A DNA stretch of 64,000 bases from NCBI GenBank assembly GCA_021845805.1, contig JAJZVD010000007.1, forward strand, positions 1 through 64,000, written 5' to 3'. Below are positions 10,991-18,817 of this stretch, piece by piece. Position 1 is the stretch's first letter, and each line of letters opens with the position of its first letter. Source of the stretch: Pseudomonadota bacterium (lineage in GTDB: Bacteria > Pseudomonadota > Alphaproteobacteria > Rhodobacterales > Rhodobacteraceae). The notes under the pieces are model-generated. The model had not been told where the DNA came from. It did no database searches and saw only the letters and a list, made by a program, of their open reading frames with translations. The position numbers were made by a program, and so were the translations under genes.

Positions 10991-11980
10991 TCAGCCCGAA
11001 TACTTGGTGTTGTAGGCGGCCGTTCCCGGCTGATCCGCGGGGGTCATCGGGTGGCCGTTGTGGTAGCGCATCACGATCCCGCCAAAGAGATCGGTCGGCA
11101 CGTCGTTGAAATAGGTGACGCTGGGCGGCATCGCCGGATTGCCGAAGGTGGCGCGCACCTCGGCGGGGGTCGAACTGGTGGCCAGCCGCGCATAGGCCAT
11201 CGGGTTCAGCGCCACGCCCTTGGCCTGCACCTCTTTCAGCCAGGCGTCGAAGTCGTCCTTCGACATCGCGACGGCGGTGAAATGCTGGTCGTCAAAGCCG
11301 TCGCCGCTGTACTGGGTGTTCATGCCGTCGAAATGGCCCACCCGGTCGGCGGCCAGGTTCAGCTTGGTTACCATCCCCGGCATCGCGTAGATCTGCCCCG
11401 CCAGCGCCGGCACCAGAAAGCTTTGCATCACGGTGTCGGTGGTCAGTTCCATCTGCACCGGGCGATCCTGCGGGAAGGCCATCTCGCCCACCGTGGCGAT
11501 GTGGTAGTCGGGGTAGATGAACAGCCATTTCCAGTCGAGCCCGACCACCTGCACCTTCAGCGGCGCCTTGTCCGAGGCGATGGGCCGGTACGGGTCCAGG
11601 CTGTGCGCGCCCTGCCAGAGCAGCACGCCCAGCACCACCACGATCGCCGCGGGCACCAGCCACATCACCCATTCCAGCGCGTGCGAGAAATCCCAGTTCG
11701 GCATGTAGCGGGCGCGCGCATTGCCGTAGCGGTAGTGCCAGGCCAGCAGCGGAACCCCCACCAGCACCGGCAGCACCACGATCATCGAGATCCAGGTGAC
11801 CTGCCAGAAATGCACGTTCTGTGCCATGGCCACCGGCCCCGCGGGCGCCAGGAACCCCTCGGCCCGCGCCGCCCCCGCCTTGGCGGCCGCCACAGCCGCC
11901 AGCAGCGGCGCGCCCGCCCAATGCGAACGCAACCGCCGCCGCGTCCGCTGTCCCGACCCCTCGGGTCTTGCGTTGCTCAC
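10991..11980 (-). CDS. cyoA: Cytochrome bo3 ubiquinol oxidase subunit II
   Basis: Subunit II: an N-terminal membrane anchor with two helices and a periplasmic cupredoxin-like domain. WKWLFIYPDY, QSFLVPALAGQIYAMPGM and FDGMNTQYSGDGF mark it as a quinol type, and no CuA cysteines or histidines are present. I chose the GTG at 11980: AGGAGG at 11988-11993 lies 7 nt before it but only 1 nt before the ATG at 11986. E. coli CyoA is a lipoprotein; here the N-terminus (LLAAVAAAKAGAARAEGFLA) has no cysteine, so lipidation is not possible. First gene of cyoABCD. Confidence 0.93.
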   Translation of the reverse strand: MSNARPEGSGQRTRRRLRSHWAGAPLLAAVAAAKAGAARAEGFLAPAGPVAMAQNVHFWQVTWISMIVVLPVLVGVPLLAWHYRYGNARARYMPNWDFSHALEWVMWLVPAAIVVVLGVLLWQGAHSLDPYRPIASDKAPLKVQVVGLDWKWLFIYPDYHIATVGEMAFPQDRPVQMELTTDTVMQSFLVPALAGQIYAMPGMVTKLNLAADRVGHFDGMNTQYSGDGFDDQHFTAVAMSKDDFDAWLKEVQAKGVALNPMAYARLATSSTPAEVRATFGNPAMPPSVTYFNDVPTDLFGGIVMRYHNGHPMTPADQPGTAAYNTKYSG

Positions 11981-11986
11981 GTTCAT

Positions 11987-12541
11987 CCCTCCTGACGTGA
12001 TGCGCAGGCAACGCGCTGCCGGGGCGGGGCAGCCCGTGCCCCGCCGGAAACAGATCGCAGACCTGACGCCATGTTTTCGGACGGTGGGCTGCCCTGGGGG
12101 CGCATTCGGGGGGTCGTTGCGGGTCACCCGAGGCGACCGACCGCGCGCCTGCAGCACTCACGTCGATGTGCCGCATCTCTTATTGCGAGCCCCGGATACA
12201 TCAATTCACGAAACCATGATCCGGCCTATTTGTCGCACCCTGTCCGTGGGTTAGCGCCGCCCCTGCCGGCCGGGCGCCGCGCCGCCATGCGCGCCTTCGC
12301 CGCCTGCAAATGCTGGGGTTTCCGCTGCGCCGCAGCATGAGCCGGGCCCGTCCCAAAACATCGTGACCCCGCGTGACGGGCTTGCGGCTGCGGCCGAACG
12401 CCGCATATCGTGGAACAGCGCCAGGAAACCCCGGCGGCCGCGATGCCCAAGAGATGCGCGCCCTGCACCCGCACTGTGCAGCGCGAAAAGCACCGGCACC
12501 GACCGCCACAGGAAGATTCGGCGCCGGCATGAGGGGAGAGC
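11987..12541. other. Intergenic region between cyoA and the ECF sigma gene
   Basis: 555 bp between divergent genes. It must hold the promoters of cyoABCD (leftward) and of the sigma/anti-sigma pair (rightward). I see no convincing gene. The part 12170-12245 is locally less GC-rich and is the likeliest promoter area, but no clear -35/-10 pair stands out. Confidence 0.5.
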
Positions 12542-13048
12542 ATGCGCATGGACTTCGTGGAGGAAATCGAGGCGGTCATCCCGTCCCTTCGCCGCTACGC
12601 CCACGCCCTGGTGCATGACCGCGCCGCGGCCGAGGATCTGGTGGAAGACTGTCTCCGGCGCGCGCTGGCCCGCCGGGCCGAATGGCAGCCGGGCGCCGCG
12701 GTGAAAACCTGCATGTTCCGCATCCTGCTGAACCGCTACCGCGACCGGCTGCGGCAGGCCCCGGTCCGGCCCACGCTGGTCGACACCCCGCCGCCACCCC
12801 GCCTTGCCGACCGCCTGGCCCGCCGCGCAGCCCATCCCGCCGTCCACGATGTGCAAGAGGCCATCGCCCGCCTGCCCGCCGACCAGCGCGTGGCCCTGCT
12901 TCTGGTGATGCTGGAAGGCATGAGCTTCGACGAGGCGGCAGCCCTTCTGTCGATCTCGCGGCAGGCGCTGATCGCGCGGCTGGCGCGGGCGCGGGCGGCG
13001 CTGGCCCGGATGACCGCCTCGCCCACCCCCCGGCAGAGTATCGCCTGA
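12542..13048 (+). CDS. ECF-family RNA polymerase sigma factor
   Basis: Alternative sigma factor of 168 residues. Region 2 (LRRYAHALVHDRAAAEDLVEDCLRRAL, near 16-42 in two adjacent blocks) and region 4 (ARLPADQRVALLLVMLEGMS, then ALLSISRQALIARLARARAA, near 108-155) are both present, with no extra domains. GGGGAGAGC precedes the ATG. It ends in a TGATG overlap with the next gene, a predicted anti-sigma factor, the usual partner arrangement. The stimulus is not visible; the downstream periplasmic thioredoxin and L,D-transpeptidase hint at envelope or redox stress. Confidence 0.9.
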   Translation: MRMDFVEEIEAVIPSLRRYAHALVHDRAAAEDLVEDCLRRALARRAEWQPGAAVKTCMFRILLNRYRDRLRQAPVRPTLVDTPPPPRLADRLARRAAHPAVHDVQEAIARLPADQRVALLLVMLEGMSFDEAAALLSISRQALIARLARARAALARMTASPTPRQSIA

Positions 13049-13830
13049 TGACGACCCCGCCGGAAGAGCCGGTGCCGAAGGAAAGCCTGATCCGCTTTCA
13101 CGCGGACGACCTGCCCCGTGCCGACCGCCGCGCGCTGGCCGACCGGATCGACGGCGACCCGGCCAGCCGCGCCGCGCTGGCCGAATGGGACCGCCAGGAC
13201 GCGGCGATGGCGGCGATCTACGCGCCCCTGGCAGAAGAGGCGCTGCCCCCCCGCTATGCCGCCCTGCTTGACGAGGCCCGCACCGCCCCTGCCGCCCGGC
13301 GCGGCGCCGCCCGCCCGCGCAGCGGGATCCTGCTGCTGGCCGTCCTGGGGCCGGTGCTGGGCGCGCTGATCGGCTGGGGCGCCAGCCGCGCCCTCTGGCC
13401 CGCCCCGCCCGAGACCGCCGCTGCCGCCGCGCAGGCGTTCCGCATCTACGCGACCGACGCCACCCGCCCGGTCGAGCTGTCGGCCGCCGAGGTCGGGCCG
13501 CTGGCCGCCTGGGCCAGTGCCCGTCTGGGCCAGGCCATCGCGCCGCCCGACCTCGGGCGCGCGGGGCTGGCACTGCTGGGCGGGCGGGTGCTGCCGGGGC
13601 CGACGGGGGCGGCCGCGTTCTTCCTCTACCAGACCGCCAACGGGCAGCGGGCAGCGCTGTACGTCACCACCCGCTGCACCGCCGGGCCGGACCGGCCCAC
13701 CGCCTTCGACACCGCGGGCCTCGGCGGGTTCTGGTGGCGCAGCCACAGCCTGTGCATCGCCGCCGTGGGCAGCCCCGGCGACGCGACGCTGCACCGGGTG
13801 GCGACGCTCGCCTATGACGCGCTTCTGTGA
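13048..13830 (+). CDS. Predicted membrane anti-sigma factor
   Basis: The 260-residue protein is translationally coupled to the ECF sigma gene (TGATG). A short cytoplasmic N-terminus (about 1-90; LIRFHADDLPRADRRALADR resembles the helical region of RsiW/ChrR-type anti-sigma factors) is followed by one membrane segment (about 93-113, GILLLAVLGPVLGALIGWG) and a periplasmic domain of about 140 residues. The zinc-binding HxxxCxxC motif is absent. Its role as sigma-sequestering partner is inferred from topology and gene order. Confidence 0.75.
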   Translation: MTTPPEEPVPKESLIRFHADDLPRADRRALADRIDGDPASRAALAEWDRQDAAMAAIYAPLAEEALPPRYAALLDEARTAPAARRGAARPRSGILLLAVLGPVLGALIGWGASRALWPAPPETAAAAAQAFRIYATDATRPVELSAAEVGPLAAWASARLGQAIAPPDLGRAGLALLGGRVLPGPTGAAAFFLYQTANGQRAALYVTTRCTAGPDRPTAFDTAGLGGFWWRSHSLCIAAVGSPGDATLHRVATLAYDALL

Positions 13831-13971
13831 TCTGCGCCGAACGGGGCTGGGAATCGCCGGGCGCGCCGCCTACATCCCCGGACCGGACAGGCCACGCCCT
13901 GCCCCCCTGCCCCGCCTGTCGAACGAGGTCGCGCTGCCACATCCCCCTGCCTCCCCGCGCCGGGCCCGCGC

Positions 13972-14826
13972 ATGACGGCGCTGGCGATCGGTCCCTTCGT
14001 CTGGGCCGGTGACCGGCTGGCCGCGGTCATCGCGCTTCTGGTCTTTCTGGGCGTGACCGAGGCCGCCGCCTGGCGCCGGGGCCGCCGCGGCCGGCCCGGC
14101 GGGCTGGGCCACTGGCCCTATCTCGTCATCCTCGGCTGGCTGCTGGCCGCGCGGGCGGGCTTTGTGGTGCAGAACCTGCCGGCCTTCGCGCAAGACGCGC
14201 TTGCGGTCGTCAAGCTCTGGCAGGGCGGCTTTTCCGCCCGCGCCGGGGCCTATGGCGCGGCCTTCGTCATCGCCGCCGCGGCGCTATCGGCGCGGCGCCC
14301 CTTCCTGCCGCTGGCGGTGGCGGCGGTGCTGGCCGGTCTGGTCTCGACGACAGCGATGCTGGTGCTTCAGGCGCGCGCACCCGCCCCCGCCGTGGCGCTG
14401 GATCTGGCGCGCTTCGAGGGGCTCGACGGCCCCGCCGGGGCGCCGCCCCTGCCGCCCGGCCGCCCCGTGGTGCTGAACCTCTGGGCCAGCTGGTGCGGCC
14501 CCTGCCGACGCGAGATGCCGATGCTGCAAGAGGTGGCCGCCCAGACCCCGGGCGTGGCCTTCCGTTTCGTCAACCAGGGCGAAACCGCGCCGGTGATCCG
14601 CGGCTACCTGCTGGCCAACCACCTTGCCGGCGCCGATGTCCGGCTGGACCCGGACCGCACGCTGATGGCGCGCTATGGCGCGATCGGGCTGCCCGCCACG
14701 CTGTTCTTTGACGCCCACGGCACCCTTGTGCGCGGGGTGATCGGCGAGATCTCGCGCGCCGAACTGCTGCGCCAGATCGCCGAGCTGACGCAGCCGCCGC
14801 CCGTGCCCCCTGCCGCCGCGCCCTAG
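13972..14826 (+). CDS. Membrane-anchored TlpA-family thiol-disulfide oxidoreductase
   Basis: The 284-residue protein has about four membrane helices (residues 8-30, 48-66, 92-108, 111-133) followed by a periplasmic thioredoxin-fold domain with the active site WCGPC at 174-178. The cis-Pro region is GLPATLFF, and a C-terminal HGTLVRGVIGEIS strand follows. TlpA-like proteins reduce periplasmic disulfides, often for cytochrome assembly; the multi-helix N-terminus may carry reductant across the membrane (inference). A gap of 141 bp separates it from the anti-sigma gene. Its stop lies 3 bp from the convergent L,D-transpeptidase stop. Confidence 0.85.
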   Translation: MTALAIGPFVWAGDRLAAVIALLVFLGVTEAAAWRRGRRGRPGGLGHWPYLVILGWLLAARAGFVVQNLPAFAQDALAVVKLWQGGFSARAGAYGAAFVIAAAALSARRPFLPLAVAAVLAGLVSTTAMLVLQARAPAPAVALDLARFEGLDGPAGAPPLPPGRPVVLNLWASWCGPCRREMPMLQEVAAQTPGVAFRFVNQGETAPVIRGYLLANHLAGADVRLDPDRTLMARYGAIGLPATLFFDAHGTLVRGVIGEISRAELLRQIAELTQPPPVPPAAAP

Positions 14827-14829
14827 GCG

Positions 14830-15603
14830 TCACTCCTCGGCGGGCGGCGCATGCACCCGCGCGCGGGCGGCGGCGCGCGCCGCCAGCACCGACCGCGGCA
14901 CCGGGGTTCCCGGCGGGTAGGTGCCCAGCCCGGTCTCGCTGATCGGCCGCACGATCACCCGCGTCCCGGGCTTCACCCGGTCGTAAAGGTCGGCGATGTC
15001 CTGATCGAACAGCCGGATGCAGCCATCCGTCGTGGCCTTGCCGATGGTCTCGGGATAGGGGGTGCCGTGGATGCGGTACAGCGTGTCGCGACCGTCGCGG
15101 TAAAGATACAGCGCCCGCGCGCCCAGCGGGTTTTCCAGCCCCCCGTCCATCCCCTTGCGCCACGGCGAATAAAGGGCCGGGTCGCGTTTCAGCTGGTTCG
15201 GCGTGGGCGTCCAGCGCGGCCATTTCCGCTTGAACGGGATCGTCGCGCGCCCCGAGAAGCCATAGCCCTGCTTGCCCACCGACACCGTGTAGCGGATCGC
15301 CTTGTTGTGCCCCAGAACGTAGTACAGGTGGAAATCGCCCGGATCGACGATGATGGTCCCCGCCGGCTCGCGGGTCCAGTAGGTCACCTCGACGCGCCGC
15401 TTGGCATTCGACAGATCCTTGCGCGGGACCGCAGGGATCGTGTGGTCGCCATCGGGGCGGGCGGAATACATCGCCACCACCGCCGGGCTGACAGGCCCGC
15501 CCGCGCCGGGGCCTGCGCCCGGAAAGCTCGACGGGCCATTGGGATGGGCGCAGGCCGCCACCAGCAGGATCAGCGACAGCAGAAGCGGAAGACGGTAGGA
15601 CAT
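14830..15603 (-). CDS. Lipoprotein L,D-transpeptidase (YkuD domain)
   Basis: Predicted envelope enzyme that makes or breaks L,D-peptide links in peptidoglycan or attaches proteins to it. The 257-residue precursor has a signal peptide ending in the lipobox LVAAC (C18). The YkuD domain spans about 80-220: HG at 179-180 and catalytic C195 within TTDGCIRL. The usual Ser-x-Gly-Cys reads Thr-Asp-Gly-Cys here. AAGGAG lies 5 nt before the ATG at 15603, which decides this start over the GTG one codon upstream. Confidence 0.88.
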   Translation of the reverse strand: MSYRLPLLLSLILLVAACAHPNGPSSFPGAGPGAGGPVSPAVVAMYSARPDGDHTIPAVPRKDLSNAKRRVEVTYWTREPAGTIIVDPGDFHLYYVLGHNKAIRYTVSVGKQGYGFSGRATIPFKRKWPRWTPTPNQLKRDPALYSPWRKGMDGGLENPLGARALYLYRDGRDTLYRIHGTPYPETIGKATTDGCIRLFDQDIADLYDRVKPGTRVIVRPISETGLGTYPPGTPVPRSVLAARAAARARVHAPPAEE

Positions 15604-16340
15604 CACCTCTCCTTCAGCCGCCGGATGCGGCAGGGTTCGCGCGGGCAGCCTTACGGTCCGGGCCGAGGACGGGCAAGACCCCCAACGCAGAACCCGGCGC
15701 CGGATTGCCGGCGCGCTCAGCCCCCGGCGCCGGGGGCCGGGCCGGTGTAGCGCGCGCGCGGGCGGATCAGCCGGTCGTCCTGCCGCTGTTCCAGCGCATG
15801 CGCGATCCAGCCCGCGCTGCGCCCGATGGCAAAAAGCGCCAGCGCCGCGCCCACAGGCAGGTGCAGCGACCGACGCAGCGCCACCAGCGCGAAATCCACA
15901 TTGGGCTGCCGCCCCGCCGTCTCGGCCATCACACGCAGCAGCGCCGCGCGCCCCGGATCGGGCGGCAACAGCGGCAGCAGCGCCGCCGCCCGCGGATCGC
16001 CCGCCGGGTACAGCGGATGATCGAACCCCGGCACCCCGTCGCCCTGCCGCAGCCGCGTCTCGACCACCGCCGCCGCATCGCCGCTGTCGGCCACCTCGGC
16101 CAGCAGGCGTTCCACCCGGCTGGTGGTGCCGCCATGCAGCGGCCCGCTCAGCGCCGACAACCCCGCCGCCAGACAGGCGCCCGGCGAGGCGCCGGTGGAC
16201 GCCACGACCCGCACCGCGAAGGCCGAGGCGTTCAGTTCGTGATCGGCCAGAAGCACCAGCGCACGGCGCAGAAGATCCGCCCCCGCGGGCCCCACCTGCC
16301 AGGCCGCGGCCAGGTGCAGATGCACCGCCCCGGCAGCGGG

Positions 16341-16347
16341 CCCCCCG
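16341..16347 (-). other. Frameshift point: G6C run forming a slippery heptamer
   Basis: On the coding (minus) strand the run reads G GGG GGC in the frame of the upstream half, an X_XXY_YYZ heptamer. A -1 shift here leads directly into the downstream citrate synthase frame. The heptamer spans 16346-16340 on the minus strand. No downstream pseudoknot was established by eye. Confidence 0.55.
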
Positions 16348-16391
16348 TAACCGCCGACCCCGTGACCGCCGGCCCCGTGACCGCCGACCCC
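16347..16391. repeat. Three tandem 15-bp units inside the citrate synthase-like gene
   Basis: Units GTAACCGCCGACCCC, GTGACCGCCGGCCCC and GTGACCGCCGACCCC at 16347-16361, 16362-16376 and 16377-16391. Each is five codons, so copy changes keep frame. The repeat abuts the G6 run where frame is lost and encodes the repeated AVTG[PS] residues. Confidence 0.85.
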
Positions 16392-16948
16392 GCCATCGCC
16401 CGCAAGAGCGCGGCCGCGCCGGGCCAGAGCGTGCGCCCCGCCCGCTGCCAAGCGGTCGCGCGCCCCTCGGGCACCAGCGGCAGCAACATCTGGCAGCGTT
16501 CGGTCAGCGGCAGGCCCGCCGCCACCTGCATCAGCGGCAGGGGCCAGTCTGGCCCGACAGCCAGCCCGGCAAAGGGATCAGCCGCGCCGCAGCCCCACAG
16601 CAGCCGCGCGGTCTCCTCCAGCGTGGCGCGCTCGGCCCAGGCCACCGCATCCTGCCCGCGGTAGAAGAACCGCCCCCCCTCGATCAGCGTGATGGCCGAG
16701 GGCAGCACCGGGTCGCCCCAATCCAGCGTCGCCGCCGCAATCTCGCGCGGGCGGCGGCCCACGGTCTTGCGCTTCTGCAGCCGGGCGATGTCCTGCGCGC
16801 TGTAAAGCCGCCGCCGCGGGTCGTCAGGCGCCGCCACGGCCTGCACCAGCCCGCGGCTGACATAGGCGTAAAGCGTCGCGCGGCTGATCCCCAGCGCAGC
16901 GGCGGCGGCCTCGGCTTCCAGATGGGGCGGTGTGGGCATGGCGTGATG

Positions 16949-16965
16949 TTGATGCACTGAATCAA
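16949..16965. promoter_or_regulatory. Palindrome between the two citrate synthase genes
   Basis: TTGATGCACTGAATCAA has 14 of 17 positions in dyad symmetry (TTGATnCAnTGnATCAA). It sits in the 83-bp divergent gap, just upstream of the MerR-HTH gene, with a TATAAT at 16977-16982 facing the intact citrate synthase gene. A plausible operator for the MerR-type HTH; this is inference. Confidence 0.45.
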
Positions 16966-17022
16966 GATTGACGATATATAATCATCGGGGTTTCCCTTGG
17001 CCTGTCAAGCAAGGGGATTGCC

Positions 17023-18123
17023 ATGGAACCAACTGCCCATCTGCGGACCGTCACCGGCGGGCTCGATGACATCGTGGCCGCCGAAACCGTCCTGAGCCAC
17101 GTCGACGGCGCGGCCGGACGGCTGATCCTGCGCGGCTTCGATCTGGCCGATCTGGCAGATCGCCCGTTCGAGGCCGTGCTGGCCCTGCTCTGGCGCGACC
17201 TCGCGCCCGGTCCGCTGTCGGAAACCGGTCTGCGCCAGACGCTTGGCCAGGCGCGGGCGCGCGCCTTCGGGCTGATGCAGCCGCTTTTGCCCGCGACCAC
17301 GGCGCTGTCGCAGGTCGAGGCGCTGCGGCTTCTGCTGTCGACGCTGGCCGATGCCGACCCCACGCCGCCCCATGTGCTTGCGGTGGCCGCGACCCCGGTC
17401 TTTGCCGCCGCCATCGCCCGCGCGCGCGCCGGGCTGGCGCCGGTGGCCCCCGATCCCGCGCTGGGGCAGGCGGCCGATTTCGCCCGGATGCTGCGCGGCG
17501 CCGCCGCCCCGGCCGACCTGGTACGCGCGCTGGACACCTATCTGGTGACGGTGGCCGATCACGGGCTCAATGCCTCGACCTTCGCCGCGCGGGTGATCGC
17601 CTCGACCCGGGCGGGCATGATCTCGGCCGTCATCGGGGCGCTTTGCGCGCTGAAGGGGCCGCTGCACGGCGGCGCGCCCGGCCCGGTGCTGGACATGCTG
17701 GACGCCATCGGAAGCCCGGACCGGATCGCGCCCTGGCTGGCCGCGGCCCTGGCCCGGGGCGACCGGCTGATGGGCTTTGGCCACCGCATCTACCGTGTCC
17801 GCGACCCCCGCGCCGATGTGCTCAAGCGCGCCGTGGGCCGCCTGTCGGGCGAGGGTGGCCGCATCGCGCTTGCCGAGGCGGTGGAAGCCGAGGCGCTACG
17901 GCTTCTGGCGGAAAAGACCCCGCTGCGGCCGATCCGCACCAATGTCGAGTTCTACACCGCCCTTCTGCTCGAGGCGGTGGGCTTCCCGCGCGACAGTTTC
18001 ACCAATGTCTTTGCCGCAGGCCGCATGGCGGGCTGGACGGCGCATGTGCTGGAACAGGAACGCACCGGCCGCCTGATCCGTCCGCAGTCGCGCTATACCG
18101 GGCCCTGGCCGCAGGTGGCATAG
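17023..18123 (+). CDS. Citrate synthase family protein
   Basis: Predicted condensation of acetyl-CoA (or a related acyl-CoA) with oxaloacetate. The 366-residue protein has DHGLNASTFAARVIAST (first catalytic His), LKGPLHGGAP, MGFGHRIYRVRDPRAD (second His) and TNVEFYTALLLE, where the usual catalytic Asp of NVDFY is Glu. Length fits the short bacterial type II-like enzymes. AAGGGG precedes the ATG. It is divergent from the MerR-HTH paralogue; such pairs recur in alphaproteobacteria, and the pair may act as regulator and enzyme. Being a second citrate synthase, methylcitrate or other acyl-CoA use is possible. Confidence 0.88.
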   Translation: MEPTAHLRTVTGGLDDIVAAETVLSHVDGAAGRLILRGFDLADLADRPFEAVLALLWRDLAPGPLSETGLRQTLGQARARAFGLMQPLLPATTALSQVEALRLLLSTLADADPTPPHVLAVAATPVFAAAIARARAGLAPVAPDPALGQAADFARMLRGAAAPADLVRALDTYLVTVADHGLNASTFAARVIASTRAGMISAVIGALCALKGPLHGGAPGPVLDMLDAIGSPDRIAPWLAAALARGDRLMGFGHRIYRVRDPRADVLKRAVGRLSGEGGRIALAEAVEAEALRLLAEKTPLRPIRTNVEFYTALLLEAVGFPRDSFTNVFAAGRMAGWTAHVLEQERTGRLIRPQSRYTGPWPQVA

Positions 18124-18138
18124 GCGCCGCGGACCTCT

Positions 18139-18205
18139 GCCCCAGCGCCCATCGTCACCCTGTGCCGCGCGCCGCCCTGGCCCTATACCGGAGCGGCAAG
18201 GACAC
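18139..18205 (+). repeat. Direct repeat, left copy
   Basis: About 60 of 67 positions match 18729-18795, with a 46-bp core (18160-18205) that differs at only three positions. It includes GCCCTATACCGGAGCGGCA. It lies just after the citrate synthase stop, on the left side of a segment whose composition differs from its surroundings. Confidence 0.85.
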
Positions 18206-18728
18206 ACATTTTATCGGCGCCAATTTGTACGGCCGACCAATGTGCAGGACCGTGAAGGCTCAAGTTTTTATGGCAATGATTTCTTGGCATTACCGGAAAA
18301 AGAAAAGCAAGAACGTTGTGATTACCGGGCAGAGGCGGATTATAGTTAGTGCAACAATAGCAAACCGACCGTGAGCCTCGTGGGACCCATGGCGCGTCGC
18401 TATTCGCAGTTTTCCCGTGTTCCTGTTCATCGCCCCCTCGCGAAAAATCGATCGACTCACCCCGATACGAATGCGACCTTTGTAAGGAGCACTCTGAGCA
18501 TTAGAATGGCTCGTACCGGGCAAATACGTGTCAGACAGCAAGGGAAACTCGCAGATCCCACCTTTCTAGAGCTAAAAGGGACACCGGTCCCAAAGGATCC
18601 GCAGACAAGTGCGCTGACGCCCTACGCCGTCCACGCCTCCGCGCTTGAAGCGAAGGGGGGGGGTCCACCGCCAGCGGGGAGACCGCGCTGTTGATGAACA
18701 ACCTTCTGAGAACTCACACCTAGCACCC
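18206..18728. other. Less GC-rich segment without a recognised gene
   Basis: About 520 bp between two direct repeats. Composition is clearly lower in GC than both flanks, with runs such as GGAAAAAGAAAAGCAAG and GCGAAAAATCGATCGACTC. Short open frames on both strands have no protein-like features and no good ribosome-binding sites. GGGACACCGGTCCC near 18580 is a perfect short palindrome. The segment looks inserted or duplicated; I found no transposase and no terminal inverted repeats. Confidence 0.55.
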
Positions 18729-18795
18729 GCCCCTGCGCCCAAGGTCCCCCTGTGCCGCGCGCCGCCTTCGCCCTATACCGGAGCGGCAGGGACAC
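18729..18795 (+). repeat. Direct repeat, right copy (probable native aldehyde dehydrogenase promoter)
   Basis: Copy of 18139-18205. It lies directly upstream of the ribosome-binding site of the aldehyde dehydrogenase gene, so its CCCTATACC may be that gene's -10 region. The left copy would then be a second promoter-like sequence with no gene behind it. Confidence 0.8.
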
Positions 18796-18817
18796 TGGCG
18801 ACAGAGGAGGAGGACCG

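Larger units (their letters stand above)
15717..16939 (-). pseudogene. MerR-HTH citrate synthase-like protein, frameshifted
   Basis: The first half, read from the ATG at 16939, has a MerR-type HTH (AAAALGISRATLYAYVSRGL, then RRRLYSAQDIARLQKRKTVG) and the start of a citrate synthase fold (ITLIEGGRFFYRGQDAVAW). The second half, in another frame and ending at 15717, carries DHELNASAFAVRVVAST, LSGPLHGG, PNVDFALVAL and IGRSAGWIAHALEQ. They join if one G is added to the G6 run at 16341-16346, and the run also forms a -1 slippery heptamer. The cause may be a sequencing error, a true mutation or programmed slippage. The catalytic GHRIY of citrate synthase reads GFDHPLYP, so the fused family may act as a sensor. 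An intact paralogue is divergent. Confidence 0.7.

Noticed and set aside
18290-18541. An 83-codon minus-strand frame inside the less GC-rich segment
   Set aside because: No ribosome-binding site, no recognisable domain, and comparable frames exist on the other strand of the same segment.
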